Assembly (NCBI RefSeq): GCF_001905145.1
Contig: NZ_LWLB01000033.1
Location: 372,001-436,000, forward strand
Reading direction: 5' to 3'
Origin: Nocardiopsis sp. TSRI0078
GTDB taxonomy: Bacteria; Actinomycetota; Actinomycetes; Streptosporangiales; Streptosporangiaceae
DNA: 64,000 bases
Part shown: positions 60,251 to 64,000 of the stretch, one piece after another
How positions within the stretch are numbered: position 1 is the first letter of the stretch
Layout: each line of letters opens with the position of its first letter
Notes under the pieces: generated by a model
Told to the model about the DNA's origin: nothing
Database searches by the model: none
The model's input: only the letters and a program-made list of their open reading frames with translations
Translations under genes and position numbers: made by a program

Positions 60251-61764
60251 ACACCGAGCCGCGACTACTGCACGACCTGCTCGACCGGGCGGCCGAGCGC
60301 GACCCGCACACCCCCTTCCTGTCCTTCCGCGACCAGGCCACCGGCCTCGGCGAGCTCGCCGACACCAGCACCCGCATCGCCCACCACCTGCGTGCACGCG
60401 GCGTGAGGCGCGCGGACCGGGTGGTCGTGCGGACCGGGAACCCGCTGGCGGCCGTCTCCGCGCTCTTCGCCGTCTCCCGCGTCGGCGGGGTGTTCAGCCT
60501 CCTGCACGAGAGCGTTCGCGACGGCGCCCTGTCCCACGTCCTCAAGGACTGCGAGCCCGCGGTCGTGGTCTGCGACACCGACGAGGCCGAGGACGAGGCC
60601 ACCGCGGGGGGCGCCGACTTCCTGACCACGGACGAGCTGCTCGGCACGGACGGCGGGCCCGCTCGGGCCCCCGCGCCCGCCGGCTCCGGCCACGACCGGG
60701 CGCTGGAGGTGGACCCGGTGTGCATGATCTACACCTCCGGCACCACCTCCCGGCCCAAGGCCGTGGTGAGCACGCACCAGCAGGTGCTGTTCTCCGCCCG
60801 GGCCATCCAGCGGCGTCTGTCCTACCGGTCCGACGACACGGTGTACTGCCCGCTGCCGGTCTCCTTCGACTACGGGCTCTACCAGGTCTACCTGGTGCTG
60901 CTGGCCGGGGCGCGGCTGCGTTTCGGCACGGCCGCCGAATCCGGGCCGCCGCTGTTGCGCAGCCTGGTCGAGAGCGGGGCGACCGTCCTGGCCGGTGTGC
61001 CCGCCGTCTCCGACCGGCTGGCGTGGCTGGCGGCCCGCACCGAGCACAGGCCCACCTCCCTGCGCCTGCTCACCAACACCGGCGCCGCGCTCTCGGAGAA
61101 GACCGTCGCCTCACTGAGGAGCTCTCTTCCCGGGCTGCGGGTGCAGGTGATGTACGGCCTGACCGAGTGCAAGCGTGCCACCATCATGCCGCCCGACGGC
61201 GACCTGGACCATCCGGGCTCGTGCGGCCTGCCGCTGGACGGGACCGAGGTCTTCGTCACCGGCCCCGACGGTGAGCGGCTCCCGCCCGGTGAGACCGGCC
61301 AGATCGTGGTACGCGGCCCCAACGTCATGGCCGGCTACTGGAGGCGCGAGGAGCTGACGGCCGAGCGCTTCCACCGCCGGGACGGGCTCTTCCCGGAGCT
61401 GCGGACGGGCGACTACGGATGGCAGGACGAGGACGGCTACCTGTACTTCGACGGCCGCAGGGACGACATCTACAAGGAGCGCGGCTTCCGGGTCAGCGCG
61501 ACCGAGGTCGAGGCGGCCGCCCACCGGGTCGACGGCGTGACCTCCGCGATCGTCCTCCCGCCGGAGGGCCGCAGCCCCGCCCAGCTCGCGGTCATCGCCG
61601 CCATCCCCAGGGAGGAGGTCCTGGTGAGGATGCGCGCGGAGATCGAGGAGTACAAGATCCCCCGGGTCTGCACCCGGTTCGACGACCTGCCCACCAACGG
61701 CAACGGCAAGGTCGACCGCAAGCGGCTCGCCCGGCTGATCTCGGCCGGACGGGGCCGTGACTGA
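60247..61764 (+). CDS. Stand-alone AMP-forming amino/acyl-acid ligase
   Basis: A 505-residue adenylating enzyme expected to activate a carboxylic or amino acid with ATP and pass it to the ACP next door. It has core motif A3 YTSGTTSRPKAVV, A5 YGLTECKRATIMP, A7 GDYGWQDEDGYLYF and A10 NGNGKVDRK, whose Lys is the adenylation Lys. The A5 form YGLTECKR and the combination with a PLP decarboxylase and ACP match the exosortase-associated ligase/decarboxylase/ACP cassettes and VinN-like loading enzymes. The substrate-specificity residues cannot be assigned by eye. The GTG overlaps the hotdog gene (GTGA). Confidence 0.85.
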   Translation: MNTEPRLLHDLLDRAAERDPHTPFLSFRDQATGLGELADTSTRIAHHLRARGVRRADRVVVRTGNPLAAVSALFAVSRVGGVFSLLHESVRDGALSHVLKDCEPAVVVCDTDEAEDEATAGGADFLTTDELLGTDGGPARAPAPAGSGHDRALEVDPVCMIYTSGTTSRPKAVVSTHQQVLFSARAIQRRLSYRSDDTVYCPLPVSFDYGLYQVYLVLLAGARLRFGTAAESGPPLLRSLVESGATVLAGVPAVSDRLAWLAARTEHRPTSLRLLTNTGAALSEKTVASLRSSLPGLRVQVMYGLTECKRATIMPPDGDLDHPGSCGLPLDGTEVFVTGPDGERLPPGETGQIVVRGPNVMAGYWRREELTAERFHRRDGLFPELRTGDYGWQDEDGYLYFDGRRDDIYKERGFRVSATEVEAAAHRVDGVTSAIVLPPEGRSPAQLAVIAAIPREEVLVRMRAEIEEYKIPRVCTRFDDLPTNGNGKVDRKRLARLISAGRGRD

Positions 61765-61821
61765 GGAACGACCGCACACGAGCCAAGACGACACCCGCAC
61801 CGACACACCAAGGAGACGAAC

Positions 61822-62082
61822 ATGCAGCGCAACGACGTGACCAAGGCTCTTGAGACGGCCCTCTCGGAGGCCCTGGAGCGAGAGGTCGCCGACCTGGACG
61901 GCGGCGTCCGCCTCTTCGACGACCTGCACCTGGACTCCACCTCGATGCTGGAGGTCCTCATGGGTCTGGAGGAGTCCATCGGACTGGAGGTCGCCCCGGA
62001 GGACCTGGAGATCGAGGCGTTCGAGTCCGTGGACACCCTCACCGACTTCGTCCTGGCCGCCACCCGGCCCGCCGCGGTCTGA
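61822..62082 (+). CDS. Acyl carrier protein
   Basis: An 86-residue acidic, helical protein with [20 protein letters not shown]; Ser 39 in LDSTSM is the phosphopantetheine site. It lies 57 bases after the ligase gene and before ectC, and carries [14 protein letters not shown] at the N-terminal helix. It is most likely the carrier for the amino acid activated by the ligase and decarboxylated by the BtrK-like enzyme. GAGACGA and AAGGAGA lie before the ATG. Confidence 0.92.
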   Translation: MQRNDVTKALETALSEALEREVADLDGGVRLFDDLHLDSTSMLEVLMGLEESIGLEVAPEDLEIEAFESVDTLTDFVLAATRPAAV

Positions 62083-62125
62083 GCACGACGCCCCCCGCCG
62101 AACCGCCACCCCCAGAGAGGCCGCC

Positions 62126-62530
62126 ATGCTGATCCGTTCCTTCGCCGAGATCGAGGACACCGAACGCCACGTCAAGGGTGCCAAGGGCACCTGGGAGAGC
62201 AAGCGGATCGTGCTCGCCAGGGAGGGCGTCGGGTTCTCCCTGCACGAGACCACCGTCTACGCGGGCACCGAGACGTCCCTGTGGTACGCCAACCACTACG
62301 AGGCCGTCCTGTGCGTCGAGGGCGAGATGGAGCTGACCGACGACGAGACCGGTGAGAAGCACTGGATCACCCCCGGGGTCATGTACCTGCTCGACGGACA
62401 CGAGCGGCACACCCTGCGCCCGACCAAGGACTCCCGTTTCGTCTGTGTGTTCAACCCCCCGGTCACCGGCCGCGAGGACCACGACGAGAACGGCGCCTAC
62501 CCCCTCCTGACCGACGCGGCGGACGCCTGA
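62126..62530 (+). CDS. ectC: Ectoine synthase (cupin)
   Basis: Cyclises N-gamma-acetyl-2,4-diaminobutyrate to ectoine by loss of water in a cupin barrel. The 134-residue protein is canonical: [49 protein letters not shown] and [16 protein letters not shown], ending [17 protein letters not shown]. The metal or substrate residues of known EctC correspond to Glu 59, Tyr 87 and His 95, all present. It follows the ACP gene by 43 bases. EctB, which supplies diaminobutyrate, is not in the cluster, so its substrate source or identity is open. Confidence 0.94.
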   Translation: MLIRSFAEIEDTERHVKGAKGTWESKRIVLAREGVGFSLHETTVYAGTETSLWYANHYEAVLCVEGEMELTDDETGEKHWITPGVMYLLDGHERHTLRPTKDSRFVCVFNPPVTGREDHDENGAYPLLTDAADA

Positions 62531-62600
62531 GGCCGCCCCCGTCCACCGGCCGCGGCCCCGCGGGCGAGGACCCCGACACGACCAGGACCAAGGAGTCACG

Positions 62601-63125
62601 ATGACCGTCACGATGGAAGACCGGACCGCCCTCCCCGCGCGCGACCGGGTCGTCTTCCGCCGGCCCGAGCCCTCCGACGCCCACGCCGTCCGGGAGATGG
62701 TGGAGGCCTCCGAGGAGCTCGACGACAACAGCGAGTACTACTACATGATCTGGTTCCGCGACTTCGCGCGGACCTCGATGGTGGCCACCCTCGACGGGGA
62801 GGTCATCGGTTTCCTCAGCGGCTACCGCCGCCCCGACCAGCCCGACACCTACTTCGTCTGGCAGGAGGCGGTCACACCCAGGCACGGCATCCCCTTCCTC
62901 GGGGTGAAGCTCTTCGACCACGCCGTGGAGCAGGAGCTCCTGGCCGGAGCCAGGTACGTGGAGGCGACCGTCTCCGAGGCCAACACACCGATCGTGATGG
63001 TGCTCAAGCGGTTCGCCAAGCGGTGGGGCGCCGGCATCGACAGGAGCGTGCTCTTCACCAGCGCCGACTTCGGCGGCGGCCACCACGAGGAGACCCTGTA
63101 CCGGATCGGCCCGGTCGCGCCCTGA
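62601..63125 (+). CDS. ectA: Diaminobutyrate acetyltransferase (EctA-like GNAT)
   Basis: Acetylates the gamma-amino group of 2,4-diaminobutyrate with acetyl-CoA. The 174-residue product has the EctA landmarks FRRPEPSDAHAVREMV, LDDNSEYYYMIWFRDFA, SMVATLDGEVIGFLSGYR, PDTYFVWQEAV, YVEATVSEANTP and HHEETLYRIGP. The pocket between strands 4 and 5, where standard EctA has a GRGLA-type acetyl-CoA loop, reads HGIPFLGVKLF, so the pyrophosphate loop is unusual; activity on another amine is possible. It is the last gene of the cluster and ends at a hairpin. Order (C before A) is reversed compared with ectABC. Confidence 0.88.
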   Translation: MTVTMEDRTALPARDRVVFRRPEPSDAHAVREMVEASEELDDNSEYYYMIWFRDFARTSMVATLDGEVIGFLSGYRRPDQPDTYFVWQEAVTPRHGIPFLGVKLFDHAVEQELLAGARYVEATVSEANTPIVMVLKRFAKRWGAGIDRSVLFTSADFGGGHHEETLYRIGPVAP

Positions 63126-63153
63126 CACGGCGGCCGCGCAACCGGTGAACAGC

Positions 63154-63189
63154 GCACCGGGGCGGTGGGAGGACCCACCGCCCCGGTGC
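63154..63189. terminator. Strong terminator closing the cluster
   Basis: GCACCGGGGCGGTGGG (63154-63169) pairs perfectly with 63174-63189 around AGGA, lying between the end of the ectA-like gene and the convergent regulator. Confidence 0.78.
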
Positions 63190-63225
63190 TCGTGTGCGTG
63201 GGGCCGCGCACGGGCGCCGGCGTGG

Positions 63226-64000
63226 TCAGGCCGCGTGCGACGTGCCCCGGAAGGTGCGCCGGTAGGCGCTGGGCGACACGCCGAGTTCGGCGTGCATGCG
63301 CTGGCGCAGGGACGCCGCCGTACCGAAACCCGCCTCGTACGCGATCCGGTCCACCGGCAGATCCGACTCCTCCAGCAACTGCCGGGCCCGGTCCAGGCGC
63401 TGCTGGGCGATCCACTGGCCGGGTGAGAGCCCCACCTCGTCGCGGAACCGGCGGGTGAAGGTGCGCACGCTCATGGACTCCTGGCCGGCCATCTCCCGCA
63501 GGCTCGGCTGGAGGTGGAGGTGGCCCAGGGCCCAGGATCGCGCGCGGCCGGTCGCGGCCCGTTCCGGTGCGGGCACGGGGTGGCGGATGTACTGGGCCTG
63601 GCCGCCGTCCCGGTGGGGCGGCACGACGGTGCTGCGCGCCACCTCGTTGGCCACGGCGGCGCCGTGGTCGACACGGATCATGTGCAGGCTCAGGTCGATA
63701 CCGGAGGCGACCCCGGCGGCGGTCAGCACGCGCCCGTTGTCGGTGTACAGCACGTTCGGGTCCAGGTCGATGCCGGGGTACATGGCGCGGAAGAAGCCCG
63801 CCGACTTCCAGTGGGTGGTCACACGGCACCCGGTCAGCAGCCCCGCGGCGGCGAGCACGAACGCCCCGGTGCAGATGGAGGCCACACGCGCGTCCGGTCG
63901 GATGCCGGCGACGGCCGCGGCCAGGGCCGGGGAGAGGGGGTCGTGCGGGCGTTCGACGTAGTCCTCGTCGGCGGCGGGCAGGATCACCGTCCGGGCATCG
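63226..64000 (-). CDS. GlxA/AraC-family transcriptional regulator (partial, 5' end outside)
   Basis: At least 258 residues are encoded; the frame continues beyond base 64000, so the N-terminus is missing. A DJ-1/PfpI-like domain with VASICTGAFVLAAAGLLTGC (the conserved Cys-x-Gly elbow) and TTHWKSA is followed by an AraC helix-turn-helix pair (QESMSVRTFTRRFRDEVGLS and IAYEAGFGTAASLRQRMHAE). Regulators of this GlxA-like class respond to nitrogen or amine metabolites in some bacteria. Its position opposite the end of the ectoine-like cluster suggests a link, but it is not proven. Confidence 0.88.
   Translation of the reverse strand, partial: DARTVILPAADEDYVERPHDPLSPALAAAVAGIRPDARVASICTGAFVLAAAGLLTGCRVTTHWKSAGFFRAMYPGIDLDPNVLYTDNGRVLTAAGVASGIDLSLHMIRVDHGAAVANEVARSTVVPPHRDGGQAQYIRHPVPAPERAATGRARSWALGHLHLQPSLREMAGQESMSVRTFTRRFRDEVGLSPGQWIAQQRLDRARQLLEESDLPVDRIAYEAGFGTAASLRQRMHAELGVSPSAYRRTFRGTSHAA

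Noticed and set aside
1-64000. tRNA, rRNA, CRISPR array, insertion sequence or prophage
   Set aside because: None was recognised by eye; a tRNA scan and an IS database search would be decisive.

Overview
The window is very GC-rich actinobacterial DNA with GTG and TTG starts, Gly/Arg/Pro-rich IF2, SecA2, a CvnD-type GTPase remnant, an isorenieratene-type carotenoid locus and ectoine genes. This combination fits Nocardiopsis or a close relative (Streptosporangiales). The assignment is inference from gene content and order.

Layout. 1-4.3 kb: end of a cvnD-type gene, secA2 and two small unknown genes around a gene-poor stretch. 4.4-9.2 kb, minus strand: a NarL-type two-component system followed by cydA-cydB and two tiny overlapping ORFs, the last encoding an 8-cysteine peptide. 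The same 18-bp palindrome type lies upstream of both the kinase and cydA. 9.2-13.2 kb: a spermidine-synthase-like protein, proS and two ferritin-like genes. 13.5-27.8 kb: the conserved translation and RNA-decay block rimP-nusA-ylxR-infB-ylxP-rbfA-truB-ribF-rpsO-pnp-M16 peptidase, with a hydrolase and a Phd/RelE-type toxin-antitoxin pair between truB and ribF. 27.9-34.6 kb: an ECF sigma factor, a copper/heme set (membrane protein, Dyp peroxidase, PCuAC chaperone), Hsp20, a BCCT transporter and a MarR regulator. 34.7-43.7 kb: the carotenoid locus crtE-I-B-Rieske, crtU-crtT and crtY. 43.9-48.6 kb: fused remnants of an SDR and an MMPL gene, a class IV aminotransferase, a MurG-like glycosyltransferase and a secreted lipase. 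48.6-54.2 kb: a GntR regulator with an NRAMP-like transporter, pxpABC (5-oxoprolinase) and a DUF1445 protein. 54.3-57.1 kb: a DUF892 protein, a VWA protein and a membrane protein.

57.3-63.2 kb is the most unusual part. It is a compact plus-strand cluster: a small secreted peptide with two DSGWQ motifs, a BtrK/VinO-like PLP decarboxylase, an AcpS-type phosphopantetheinyl transferase, a hotdog protein like 3-aminobutyryl-CoA ammonia-lyase, a stand-alone adenylating ligase, an acyl carrier protein, ectoine synthase EctC and diaminobutyrate acetyltransferase EctA. EctB is missing. The gene set reads as a carrier-protein-tethered amino-acid pathway joined to ectoine-type acetylation and cyclisation, possibly an undescribed natural product. 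A strong hairpin closes it, and a truncated GlxA/AraC-family regulator follows on the other strand.

Two families of dispersed intergenic repeats were also found, one with a conserved stem-loop. No tRNA, rRNA, CRISPR array or insertion sequence was recognised.
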